From Pirellulales bacterium (GTDB taxonomy: Bacteria; Planctomycetota; Planctomycetia; Pirellulales; JALHPA01), in assembly GCA_033762255.1 (NCBI GenBank), contig JANRLT010000008.1:62001-126000 (forward strand): DNA of 64,000 bases, read 5' to 3'. The notes beneath the pieces are model-generated. The model had not been told where the DNA came from. It saw nothing but the letters and a program-made list of their open reading frames with translations, and did no database searches. This document shows, one piece after another, positions 43,526 through 52,493 of this stretch. Position 1 is the stretch's first letter; each line of letters starts with the position of its first letter. The position numbers were made by a program, and so were the translations under genes.

Positions 43526-45049
43526 ATGTCATCTGCGGTGATACAACAGAATTCAGTCTGGCTAAATTTCAATCGCCAGTCCTTCCCGCAATTGAATGCG
43601 CCGATAAACGTGGATGTGGCCATTATTGGCGGGGGCATCACGGGGTTGACGGCGGGTTATTTGTTAACCCAAGCCGGTAAAAAAGTGGCCATCCTGGAAA
43701 AAGGACAAATCGGGGGCGCGGAGACGGGCCATACCACGGCCCATTTGACTCTTATCACCGACGAGCCGCTGGCCAATTTAGTGTCAAATTTTGGCAAACG
43801 GGGTGCGCAACTTGCCTGGCAGGGGGGAAAAATCGCGATTGACGTGATTGAGGCCGTCGTGGCCCAAGAGCGGTTGGCGTGCGATTTTAAACGAGTCCCT
43901 AACTATGTGCATGCGTCGCTGGTGGATAATCAGGATGAACGGGGTGAATTGCGGAAATTCGCGGAGCTGGCCAATGAATTGGGCTTTAACGGGGAATTTA
44001 TGGAAGATGTGCCGCTGGTCCATCAACCGGGAGTCCGTTTTGCCGATCAAGGGTTGTTTCACCCTATCAAATACTTGGATGGAGTAGCTGGAGCCATCAC
44101 GCGCCAAGGAGGCTCCATTTATGAACACAGCGAAGTCACCCAGGTCCATGACGACCCCTTAATTTTAATCGCCAATGGCCTGGAAATTCGCTGTCAAAAG
44201 ATGATTGTGGCCACCCATTCACCAATGCAAGGGGTGGAAAACCTGCTCAGCGCGCTGATCTTGCAAACAAAAGTGGCGGCCTATAACACCTATGCCGTGG
44301 GGGGGAAGATTTCTCATCAAACCCTAGACGCCGCTAGTTTTTATGATACCAGCGAACCGTACAATTACTTGCGCGTGGAAAACGATGGAACCGACAGTTA
44401 CGCCATTCTGGGGGGCATGGACCATAAAACGGGCCAAAATGACGAGGAAGTCGACTATCATGCCCGGTTAGAGGAATTATTGACTCAATTACTCCCCGAG
44501 GTGGCTATCGATCATCATTGGACAGGCCAGGTCTTGGAGCCCCTCGATGGGCTTCCGTATATAGGTCCCGTGAACGCGGAACAATTTGTGGCCACGGGTT
44601 ATGCGGGAAACGGCATGACCTTTGGCACATTATCAGGCATGATGGCGGCCGATTGGTTCCTGGGAAAGAATAATCCCTGGGAACAACTCTTTCAGGCGGA
44701 ACGGATAAATGTATCCACGGCGTGGAATTATCTGGTGGAAAACAAGGACTATCCTTGGTATCTCATCAAAGGATTCATGAGCACACCCGCCGCGCAGTCC
44801 ATTCAGGAAATCCTGGTGGGAGAGGGAAAGATTTTAATCTTGAATGGAGAGAGGGCGGCCGTTTATCGCCAAGCGGACGGCGGGGTCGCCGCTTGTTCGG
44901 CGGTTTGCCCCCACATGGGCTGTGTGGTGCGTTGGAATCATGAAGACACTACGTGGGATTGCCCCTGTCATGGGTCGCGGTTCAACACGGAAGGAATGGT
45001 CTTGGCGGGTCCCGCCGAAAAACCGCTAAAACCTCTTATGTTTCAATGA
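43526..45049 (+). CDS. FAD-dependent oxidoreductase with C-terminal Rieske domain
   Basis: 507 residues from the ATG at 43526, which has AAAGGAAGG nearby; an upstream frame lacks this. The N-terminal FAD-binding motif is IIGGGITGLTAGYLL (about 34-48), followed by a DAO-type fold (GGAETGHTTAHLTL, GYAGNGMTFGTLSG). The C-terminal Rieske [2Fe-2S] centre has CPHMGCVVRWNHEDTTWDC and CHGSRF (Cys-x-His ... Cys-x2-His). It oxidises an unknown amine or amino acid and passes electrons through the cluster. It is a soil/stress-type 'FAD plus Rieske' enzyme and precedes the PNPOx-like gene by 37 bases. Confidence 0.88.
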   Translation: MSSAVIQQNSVWLNFNRQSFPQLNAPINVDVAIIGGGITGLTAGYLLTQAGKKVAILEKGQIGGAETGHTTAHLTLITDEPLANLVSNFGKRGAQLAWQGGKIAIDVIEAVVAQERLACDFKRVPNYVHASLVDNQDERGELRKFAELANELGFNGEFMEDVPLVHQPGVRFADQGLFHPIKYLDGVAGAITRQGGSIYEHSEVTQVHDDPLILIANGLEIRCQKMIVATHSPMQGVENLLSALILQTKVAAYNTYAVGGKISHQTLDAASFYDTSEPYNYLRVENDGTDSYAILGGMDHKTGQNDEEVDYHARLEELLTQLLPEVAIDHHWTGQVLEPLDGLPYIGPVNAEQFVATGYAGNGMTFGTLSGMMAADWFLGKNNPWEQLFQAERINVSTAWNYLVENKDYPWYLIKGFMSTPAAQSIQEILVGEGKILILNGERAAVYRQADGGVAACSAVCPHMGCVVRWNHEDTTWDCPCHGSRFNTEGMVLAGPAEKPLKPLMFQ

Positions 45050-45086
45050 ATATACGAATTTCACATTTTCAGCATGGAATTGAACG

Positions 45087-45584
45087 ATGTCCACAGATCC
45101 GCGGCATATTGCCAAAATGGTTGAATTGATCAAGGCGACTCGCATGGCGATGTTGATTACCACCTGCGCGGATGGGTCGCTGCGCGGGAGGCCGATGGCC
45201 ACAATCGAGACGGATTTTGATGGTGACCTTTGGTTTTTTACGGATAAAGATGAGCCCAAGGTCCAAGAAATTTTACGGCATCCGCTGGTGAATTTGAGCT
45301 ATGCCGATCCAAAACAACAGAGCTACGTGTCGGTGTCGGGCGAAGCTGGCATAGTTCTTGACCGGGCCAAGATAGATCAGTTATGGGATCCTTTTTTTCA
45401 AGCGTGGTTTCCGCAAGGCAAAAGCGATCCCCAAATCGCGCTTATCAAGGTCGCGGTTAATCAGGCTGAATATTGGGAAACCGCCCCCGGACCGGTGGTG
45501 AGTTTAATGGGATTTGTGAAAGCCTGGACCACGGGAGAAGCCTATCAGCCCGGGGAGAATGAGAAAGTGGAAGTTTCCGCTTAA
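45087..45584 (+). CDS. pyridoxamine 5'-phosphate oxidase-family (general-stress protein 26-like) protein
   Basis: 165 residues. The split-barrel flavin fold is shown by MAMLITTCADGSLRGRPM and DLWFFTDKDEPKVQEI, then NLSYADPKQQSYVSVSGEA and WFPQGKSDPQIALIKV. It is closer to the stress-related B. subtilis YdaG/GSP26 group than to true PNPOx, so it probably binds a flavin and acts in stress redox chemistry. It is in the same direction and close behind the FAD/Rieske gene, likely an operon. Confidence 0.85.
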   Translation: MSTDPRHIAKMVELIKATRMAMLITTCADGSLRGRPMATIETDFDGDLWFFTDKDEPKVQEILRHPLVNLSYADPKQQSYVSVSGEAGIVLDRAKIDQLWDPFFQAWFPQGKSDPQIALIKVAVNQAEYWETAPGPVVSLMGFVKAWTTGEAYQPGENEKVEVSA

Positions 45585-45780
45585 ATGGCATTTAACCGTA
45601 AAGCGACTTCACTCAAGCGGTATCAATACTCCTTCCCCGGTCATGAAATATTCCATGGTGAATTACACTGCGGCACAATCAAAAGTAGTCCAGATAGATA
45701 AAAGGGAGAATCGTCTGCGAAAAATATCGTTATTGGCCCTGAGATGAGCCCGCACCAGGCAAAGAAGCCATATAAAGGGG

Positions 45781-45830
45781 CCTTGGCATTCCCGGCAAAA
45801 TAAACCCAGGGATACCTCAGGATGCCAAGG
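45781..45830. repeat. nine-base-arm hairpin
   Basis: CCTTGGCAT and ATGCCAAGG with a 32-base loop, in the hairpin-rich intergenic region. Confidence 0.5.
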
Positions 45831-45876
45831 GAAACTTTGAAGTACAACGGCGGCTGGGAAACAATCTAAATTAACT

Positions 45877-45977
45877 GCAGGAAAGACAAGCCTAAGGCCT
45901 GTTTTTACCGTTTCCTGGGATGAACTTAACTCCAAAGCGGAACGGTGTCAGGAGTTAAGAGAGCTTGTCTTTCCTGC
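45877..45977. repeat. 100-base nested inverted repeat, small-RNA- or MITE-like
   Basis: Perfect 15-base outer arms (45877-45891 and 45963-45977) and a nested nine-base stem CTTAACTCC/GGAGTTAAG (45925-45933 and 45951-45959). ATTTTTT follows on the right. No target-site duplication is clear, so a folded RNA with a terminator-like end is as likely as a transposable element. Confidence 0.6.
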
Positions 45978-46187
45978 GATTTTTTGGGGTAGCATAAAAA
46001 AGCACAAGCTCTACCTCACGTGTTGTCTTAAATTTAAAGATTCGAGTGAAGCATATCAGCCGCTGGTCGCTCGCCTACGGTTTATGTCACTCTAACCGTA
46101 AGCTGCGGTCCTCTGGCTCATTCGTAAACGAATCGTTAGCAGAGCACTCGAAGCTTGCATTCACTATCATAAAAGGGCCAACCGCAA

Positions 46188-47360
46188 TCAAGGTTTGATA
46201 ACCACTTTGATGCAGCCTTCCTGTTTATCTCGAAAGAGTTTATACGCCGCAGGAGCGTCTTCCAAATCCACACGATGGGTAATCACAAAAGAGGGATCAA
46301 TTTCACCGGATTCGATTTTATCCAGCAGGGGCCTCATATATTTTTGCATATGGGTTTGACCCGCTTTCATTGTTAGCCCTTTATTCATAAAGGGTCCCAT
46401 GGGAAAATTATCCGGTTGCCCGACGTATGCCCCCGGCACCGAAATGGTCCCTCCTTTGCGGCAACTACGAATCGCGTCCCGTAGTACGTGGGCCCGGTCC
46501 GTGGTTAAGTAAACCGCGGATTTCACGGTGTCCAGGATGCCATCAAAGCTGCCGGCGCTATGGGCTTCGCAACCCACCGCGTCTATGCAGCGATCGGGAC
46601 CGCGGCCATTTGTTAATTCCTGCAGGGTTTCGTAGACATTGCTTTGCGAGAAATCGATTGTTTCCGCTTTGCCATGCGATCGAGCCAGGGCTAAACGTTC
46701 CGGCACCTGGTCAATGGCGATGACTCTCTCGGCGCCAAACATCCATGCGCTTTGGATGGCAAATTGGGCGACGGGGCCACAACCCCAGACCGCCACGGTA
46801 TCGCCTGGTTCAATATCGCAATTTTCCGCCGCCATATAACCAGTGGGAAAGATATCGGATAAGAACAAGACTTGCTCATCGGTCAAGTTGGATTCAATTT
46901 TGAGAGGACCGATATCAGCGTAGGGAACGCGTAAATACTCGGCCTGCCCCCCCGCAAATCCCCCTAACATGTGGGAATATCCCAGCAAACCAGCGGGTGA
47001 ATGTCCCATCACCTGACGTGCCATTTCCGCGTTGGGATTGGACGTGTCGCACAGCGAATAAAGCTGTTTCTTGCAAAAATAACAATCCCCGCAAGAAATG
47101 GTAAAGGGTACCACCACCCGATCTCCGATGCGCAAATTTTTGATCTCCGCCCCCACGGCGACCACCTCCCCCATCGGTTCGTGGCCCAAGATATCCCCCG
47201 ACTTCATCGTGGGCATAAATCCATTCAACAAATGTAAATCGGAACCGCAGATGCCGGAGGCGGTAATTTTGATGATGGCGTCCCGTGGATGTTCAATTGT
47301 AGGATCAGGGACTGTATCCACTCTGACGTCTCCTGTGCCGTGCCAACATAGGGCTTTCAT
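46188..47360 (-). CDS. zinc-dependent alcohol dehydrogenase family protein
   Basis: 390 residues. Catalytic zinc ligands GICGSDLH and LGHEPMGEV (Cys, His-Glu), structural-zinc Cys pattern [15 protein letters not shown], and Rossmann motif [11 protein letters not shown]. It resembles the glutathione-independent formaldehyde dehydrogenase branch (long central insert [20 protein letters not shown]). It oxidises an alcohol or aldehyde hydrate with NAD(P). It is divergent from the catalase gene in a stress-like neighbourhood. Confidence 0.88.
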   Translation of the reverse strand: MKALCWHGTGDVRVDTVPDPTIEHPRDAIIKITASGICGSDLHLLNGFMPTMKSGDILGHEPMGEVVAVGAEIKNLRIGDRVVVPFTISCGDCYFCKKQLYSLCDTSNPNAEMARQVMGHSPAGLLGYSHMLGGFAGGQAEYLRVPYADIGPLKIESNLTDEQVLFLSDIFPTGYMAAENCDIEPGDTVAVWGCGPVAQFAIQSAWMFGAERVIAIDQVPERLALARSHGKAETIDFSQSNVYETLQELTNGRGPDRCIDAVGCEAHSAGSFDGILDTVKSAVYLTTDRAHVLRDAIRSCRKGGTISVPGAYVGQPDNFPMGPFMNKGLTMKAGQTHMQKYMRPLLDKIESGEIDPSFVITHRVDLEDAPAAYKLFRDKQEGCIKVVIKP

Positions 47361-47565
47361 GATAATACCGCTCTTAATAAGTAAACATAAGAAAAGGCCA
47401 CGTTATTTCCGCAGGCAAAGTCCATGCCCGGATGCGCGCTTCAAAGACGCCAAGTGGCAAAAGTTGGCATAATTATTTGGCATATGGGTTGCACGCAAAT
47501 AAATATCCAAATGTTGTTGTTTGGCATACTCCAGTAGTTTTTTCACGATTATTGCCGTCACACCT

Positions 47566-49662
47566 ATGGAAACACCGCAAAACCCAGCCCCCCCGATTCA
47601 TAAACAAGGCCGCGGGGGTGAATTGCACCAAGTGGCAGCGACGCAGGCAGGTTGGCTGACAACCAACCACGGATTGCCCGTGGGTGATGACCAAAATTCA
47701 TTAAAAGCGGGTGAACGGGGACCGACCTTATTAGAAGATTTTCATTTCCGGGAGAAAATCACCCATTTTGACCATGAGCGCATTCCCGAACGCGTAGTGC
47801 ATGCGCGGGGTTATGGAGCGCATGGTTACTTTCAAGCCTACCCCGGAAATGAAGAACTAACGCGCGCCCACTTTTTGAATGATGCAACGGCAAAAACACC
47901 GGTCTTTTGCCGGTTTTCCACCGTTGTCGGCAGCAAAGGTTCGTTTGATACCGCTCGCGACGTGCGGGGATTCGCTGTCAAATTTTATACCAGTGAGGGA
48001 AATTACGACCTGGTCGCCAATAACATTCCCGTGTTCTTTATTCAAGACGCCCTGAAATTTCCCGATTTGGTGCATGCCGTAAAACCAGAGCCCGATCGCG
48101 CGTTTCCCCAAGCCCAATCCGCCCACGACACTTTTTGGGATTTTGTGACCTTGATGCCGGAATCGATGCACATGCTGGTCTGGCTCATGTCGGATCGCGC
48201 GATACCCCGCTCGTTCCGGATGATCCAGGGTTTTGGGGTAAATACGTTTCGCCTGATCAATGCCCAGGGAGAATCGCATTTGGTGAAATTTCATTGGCGG
48301 CCAAAGTTGGGGACGGTTTCTCTGATTTGGGAAGAAGCGATGGTGATCTCGGGCGCGGATCCGGATTATCATCGGCGAGATTTATGGAACGCGATTCAAA
48401 ATGGCGATTTCCCTGAATACGAACTTTCCGTGCAGGCCCTCGACGAAAAGCAGGCCGCACAGTTGGATTTTGACATTTTAGACGCGACGAAAATTATCCC
48501 CGAGGAAATCGTGCCCTTGCGACCCCTGGGCAAGATGGTACTAGACCGAATGCCGCATAACTTTTTTGCCGAAACCGAACAGGTCGCTTTTTGTCCGGCG
48601 AATCTCGTGCCGGGGATCGAATTTAGCGACGATCCATTGCTTCACGGACGGCTGTTTTCCTACTTGGACACGCAATTATCACGTTTAGGCGGGCCAAATT
48701 TTCAGGAATTGCCGATCAACGCCCCCAAATGTCCCTGGCAAAACTTTCAGCGGGATGGACATATGCGGATGCGGGTGGACCGGGGGCGCGTCGCTTATGA
48801 GCCGAGCTCGCTTGATCCGACCGGGCCACGGGAAGCCGGGGAAGCGGGTTTTCAGACCCATCCTCTTTCCGTGCAAGGCAAAAAAACGCGTCTGCGGCCG
48901 GAAAGTTTTGCGGATCACTATTCTCAGGCAAAGCTATTTTACAATTCCCTGACCGAACCCGAACAACGCCACGTGGCCGGAGCCTTTGCCTTTGAATTGG
49001 GCAAGGTCGGGGTGCTTTCCATTCGTCGCAAGATGCTGGGGCATTTAAAAATTATCGATCAAGAATTGTATGAGCAAGTGGCGGATAAGCTGGGCATGTC
49101 GGGAGAAGGAGAGGATCTACAACCGGTTGTATCCCCGCGGGCCTTGCCTCCTTCTCCGGCACTCAGCCAGTATGCCAAACCGCTGGAGTCATTTGCGGGC
49201 AGAAAAATTGGAATCTTAGTGACGGAGGGGTCCGACGCCAAGATTTTGGCGGCAATTCGCCAACAGGCCCAGCGCGAGCAAGTCACCGTGGAACTGGTGG
49301 CGCCCAAGGCGGGGGGCTTTCATGGCAATGACGAGCAACATTATCCCGCGGAGCATTTTCTGACGGGCGCGCCGTCCGCGTTGTTTGACGCGGTTATTCT
49401 CTTGCCAAGCGCGGGGGGAGCGGAAGAGTTAGCGGATATTCCCGCCGCGGTGGATTGGCTGCGCATGGCGTTTTCCCATTTAAAGGTGATCGGCTGGACG
49501 GAATCGGCCAAGCCGCTTTTTACCGCGGCAAATCTGCACAGCAAAGACGATCCGGGCGTGATCCAGCTTTCGTCCAAAACGGTGCCGGATTTTTTTAACG
49601 CTTGTCGGCAACATCGGATTTGGGAACGCGAGACCGACATTCGCAATCGTAAGATGACGTGA
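47566..49662 (+). CDS. katE: large-subunit catalase (HPII type)
   Basis: About 698 residues from the ATG at 47566; an upstream ATG at 47521 also fits. Haem-pocket motifs are ERVVHARGYGAHGYF (distal His), DLVANNIPVFFIQD (Asn), and the proximal RLFSYLDTQLSRLG (Tyr in RxFSYxD). The C-terminal extension GRKIGILVTEGSDAKILAAI to the end is the DJ-1/PfpI-like domain of large catalases. It splits hydrogen peroxide in the cytoplasm. Neighbours (zinc alcohol dehydrogenase, FAD/Rieske, PNPOx-like protein) point to oxidative or desiccation stress, and no OxyR-type regulator is seen. Confidence 0.93.
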   Translation: METPQNPAPPIHKQGRGGELHQVAATQAGWLTTNHGLPVGDDQNSLKAGERGPTLLEDFHFREKITHFDHERIPERVVHARGYGAHGYFQAYPGNEELTRAHFLNDATAKTPVFCRFSTVVGSKGSFDTARDVRGFAVKFYTSEGNYDLVANNIPVFFIQDALKFPDLVHAVKPEPDRAFPQAQSAHDTFWDFVTLMPESMHMLVWLMSDRAIPRSFRMIQGFGVNTFRLINAQGESHLVKFHWRPKLGTVSLIWEEAMVISGADPDYHRRDLWNAIQNGDFPEYELSVQALDEKQAAQLDFDILDATKIIPEEIVPLRPLGKMVLDRMPHNFFAETEQVAFCPANLVPGIEFSDDPLLHGRLFSYLDTQLSRLGGPNFQELPINAPKCPWQNFQRDGHMRMRVDRGRVAYEPSSLDPTGPREAGEAGFQTHPLSVQGKKTRLRPESFADHYSQAKLFYNSLTEPEQRHVAGAFAFELGKVGVLSIRRKMLGHLKIIDQELYEQVADKLGMSGEGEDLQPVVSPRALPPSPALSQYAKPLESFAGRKIGILVTEGSDAKILAAIRQQAQREQVTVELVAPKAGGFHGNDEQHYPAEHFLTGAPSALFDAVILLPSAGGAEELADIPAAVDWLRMAFSHLKVIGWTESAKPLFTAANLHSKDDPGVIQLSSKTVPDFFNACRQHRIWERETDIRNRKMT

Positions 49663-49726
49663 CTTGGTTGAAATGGCAAAGCCGCGCCACGTTGAGCCTG
49701 CTGTTCTTAATAATAAGGAACCTAAC

Positions 49727-50836
49727 ATGAAAAAATCCGCACTCCCCGCTCCTTTGCGCTTTGCCATGGTTGGGCTGGGCCACTTTGCCCAGGCAGCGGT
49801 GCTGCCCGCTTTTGCAAATACCAAGAAAAAAGCGGAGCTCAAAGCCTTGGTCACTGGTGATCCGGAAAAGTCCGCGGAATTGAGCGAAAAATACCAGGTG
49901 CCGGCTGTCTCTTATGACTCTTATGAAAGCCTGTTGCAAAGCGGCGATATCGACGCGGTCTACGTCGCCGTGCCTAATACGCTACACCGGGAATATACCG
50001 AACGCGCGGCCCGTCAAGGCATGCATGTTCTGTGCGAAAAGCCCTTGGCCTATACCACTGCGGATGCCAGGGCGATGATTACGGCATGCCGTGAGGCTAA
50101 TGTGCGGTTGATGACAGCTTACCGATTGCATTTTGAAGAAGGAAATTTACAGGCTATTGCCGCCGTCAAGGGGGGAGAAATTGGCGAACCGCGGCTTTTT
50201 ATTGCTACCCACACCATGCAGGTAAAAGAAGATAATATTCGCGTGGATGCCGAATTGGGGGGAGGTCCGCTGGAGGATATCGGCATTTATTGCCTCAATG
50301 CCGCGCGGTATTTATTTCAGTCGGAACCGGAAGAAGTTTTTGCGTATGCCTGCTTTGGCACCGATCCCCGGTTTGTGGAAGTTCCGGAGTCGGTCTGCGC
50401 CACTTTGCGATTTCCCCAAAATCGGCTGGCGACATTTCTATGTGGTTTTGGCGAAGCCAAATCCTCGGAATATCGCGTGTTAGGCACGAAGGGGTTGATC
50501 AAAGTGGATCCGGCCTTTACCTGGCAAGGTGATATCCAACTAAGCGTGATCAACGGCCAGCAAAAAACCCGCAAGTTCAAGCATCGTGATCAAATCGCGG
50601 CGGAGATCATACATTTTGTCGACTCCGTACGCAATGACCAGGACCCCGAGCCTTCGGGGGAAGAAGGCCTCATCGATGTAAACATTATCGAGGCCTTGCG
50701 ACATTCCTATACCACGAATCAGCCGGTAAAATTAGATCACTCCCAAGATAAATGTTATCCTGATCCATCCCAGTCGATTCATCGTCCACCTTCTTCCAAC
50801 CCCGAGTTGGTTAACGCCAGCTCTCCGGGCCAGTAA
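49727..50836 (+). CDS. Gfo/Idh/MocA-family oxidoreductase
   Basis: 369 residues from the ATG at 49727 with AAGGAA nine bases upstream; a longer frame starts at 49664. Rossmann motif RFAMVGLGHFAQAAVLPAF, then the EKP motif GMHVLCEKPLAYTT and the C-terminal alpha/beta domain (GGGPLEDIGIYCLNAARYLF). This resembles the glucose-fructose oxidoreductase group. Substrate is probably a sugar derivative, unknown. It follows the catalase by about 65 bases. Confidence 0.88.
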   Translation: MKKSALPAPLRFAMVGLGHFAQAAVLPAFANTKKKAELKALVTGDPEKSAELSEKYQVPAVSYDSYESLLQSGDIDAVYVAVPNTLHREYTERAARQGMHVLCEKPLAYTTADARAMITACREANVRLMTAYRLHFEEGNLQAIAAVKGGEIGEPRLFIATHTMQVKEDNIRVDAELGGGPLEDIGIYCLNAARYLFQSEPEEVFAYACFGTDPRFVEVPESVCATLRFPQNRLATFLCGFGEAKSSEYRVLGTKGLIKVDPAFTWQGDIQLSVINGQQKTRKFKHRDQIAAEIIHFVDSVRNDQDPEPSGEEGLIDVNIIEALRHSYTTNQPVKLDHSQDKCYPDPSQSIHRPPSSNPELVNASSPGQ

Positions 50837-50856
50837 CCCGCGCGTCGCGGGCGGCG

Positions 50857-52251
50857 CTATTTCCCCGAGCTATTTTCCCAGCGATCGGTGCGAAAGCTGG
50901 GGGCCGGAAGTCCCTCTTTGTTCATCAAGTTCGGCTCGGCAATCTGGTGCCAGCCAAAACGGACCGCCACCGGGCGCGGCACCAAGTCGCTTTTGACCAC
51001 GATTGTTTCCCCGTCGATTTCGGCAGTCGCGGGATGAAATTTTTGATCCTCTCCGGCGATGGTAAACCAAGTAAGCGGCTTTCCGTCTCGACTGGTCAAG
51101 CCCCCGTGGACATGCCGAAATTTCAGGCGGATGGCGTTGTTTTCGACTTCGTGCGATTGATACAAAGGGCCGGAGTACACCAGATCCTTTTCACCGTAGG
51201 TAAATGTCCGGGCCCAGAGTGCCAGCCGAATGCCGACATCTTTTTTATTGCGGGGATGGGCGTCTCCCACATGCCCGGCGATATCGTTGGTCACGGCCAT
51301 TCCGGTATGGGGAATTTCCAGGGCGGCGGTTTGGGCCTCCCATAGTTGGGGGTGCACATCGACCGGTTTTCCTCCCCAATTGAGCGGGGCAATCTGCACA
51401 TAGTAAAACGGCAGTTCGTCATCCCGCCAGGCTTTCCGCCAACCCCGAATGAGAGCCTCCATGCGATAGCGATAGATCATGCCATCGCCGACATTCCCTT
51501 CCCCCTGGTACCAGATAAATCCGCGGATGTTCAAGGGGTGTAGCGGATTGATCATGCCATTGTACAAGTATTGACCGTCCGGCGGCGGATCTTTGCCTGT
51601 TAGTTGAGGGACCAAGTCCACACCCTCCCGATTGGTCCAAGGTTCGATACGCGTTCCCCCCACGGCGGAGACAATCAGACCCACGGGAACATCCAATTTT
51701 TGGTGGATTTCCCGGCCAAAAAAGTAGGCGACACCGGAAAAATACGAGACTGTTTGGGGGTTGCAGACCCGCCATTCCACCTGGGCGTCAGCCTGGGGTT
51801 CGGCTGTTTCCAGCTTGGGAACGGTCATCAACCGCATTTTGTCAAATTTTGCCGCGGCTTTTTCCACGGCTTCGTTTTTAGTTTTGACCACGACCCATTC
51901 CATGTTGGATTGGCCAGAGCAGACCCAAACCTCGCCGATCAGGATGTCAGGCACGGTCAACAGATTTTTTCCCTGGACTCGCAGTTCGTGCGGCCCGCCA
52001 GCGGAAAGCGCGGGGAGTTCAAGCAACCAGGTTCCCTCGGCGGTTGTAGTAACGCGGGCGGATTTATCCGCCAGGGAGACCGTTACTTCTTCGCCGGGAT
52101 CGGCCCAGCCCCAGATGCGGATCGGCTTGTCACGTTGTAATACCGCATGCTCGCTTAACAGCCGCGGCAGGCGAACCGCGGCGACAAGGACGGAATCGCC
52201 GAGCATCGTCAAGCACCAACCAACCAAGATAAAAATTCGAACTTTTAACAT
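50857..52251 (-). CDS. sialate O-acetylesterase-like exported hydrolase
   Basis: About 464 residues from the ATG at 52251, with a signal peptide (MLKVRIFILVGWCLTMLGDS). SGNH-like motifs: VCSGQSNMEWVV (nucleophile Ser), VGLIVSAVGGTRIEPW, and AHPRNKKDVGIRLAL (the catalytic Asp/His region). It removes O-acetyl groups from sialic-acid-like or other sugar esters outside the cytoplasm. It is convergent with the Gfo/Idh gene (20 bases) and divergent from the DUF5690 gene. Confidence 0.88.
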   Translation of the reverse strand: MLKVRIFILVGWCLTMLGDSVLVAAVRLPRLLSEHAVLQRDKPIRIWGWADPGEEVTVSLADKSARVTTTAEGTWLLELPALSAGGPHELRVQGKNLLTVPDILIGEVWVCSGQSNMEWVVVKTKNEAVEKAAAKFDKMRLMTVPKLETAEPQADAQVEWRVCNPQTVSYFSGVAYFFGREIHQKLDVPVGLIVSAVGGTRIEPWTNREGVDLVPQLTGKDPPPDGQYLYNGMINPLHPLNIRGFIWYQGEGNVGDGMIYRYRMEALIRGWRKAWRDDELPFYYVQIAPLNWGGKPVDVHPQLWEAQTAALEIPHTGMAVTNDIAGHVGDAHPRNKKDVGIRLALWARTFTYGEKDLVYSGPLYQSHEVENNAIRLKFRHVHGGLTSRDGKPLTWFTIAGEDQKFHPATAEIDGETIVVKSDLVPRPVAVRFGWHQIAEPNLMNKEGLPAPSFRTDRWENSSGK

Positions 52252-52493
52252 GATGTTTTGTGGTAAGTGTGTGTCGGCAATACGCAAAGAGGCGGAGTGG
52301 AGGAGCTGCCACGCGGCTCCTGAGGTAGCTTGACAAAGGAGGGTCAGGCTGAACAGCCAAAATATATCGATTCCGTATTTAATACGCAAAGTGCGGTCTG
52401 GTTGAGGTGCATTTGCAAATGACGCGCTGACGGGTTATCGTTTGCCGCAGGCCGCCAGCTTTTTTACCAGATACGCCCCGTTGCCAGGATGCC

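Larger units (their letters stand above)
45585..46187. other. hairpin-rich intergenic region
   Basis: About 600 bases with no supported gene but at least three perfect stems: CCTTGGCAT/ATGCCAAGG (45781-45830), GCAGGAAAGACAAGC/GCTTGTCTTTCCTGC (45877-45977, containing CTTAACTCC/GGAGTTAAG), and TACGGTT/AACCGTA (46076-46100). The 100-base one is followed by ATTTTTT. This could be a structured RNA or a small repeat element. Confidence 0.5.
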
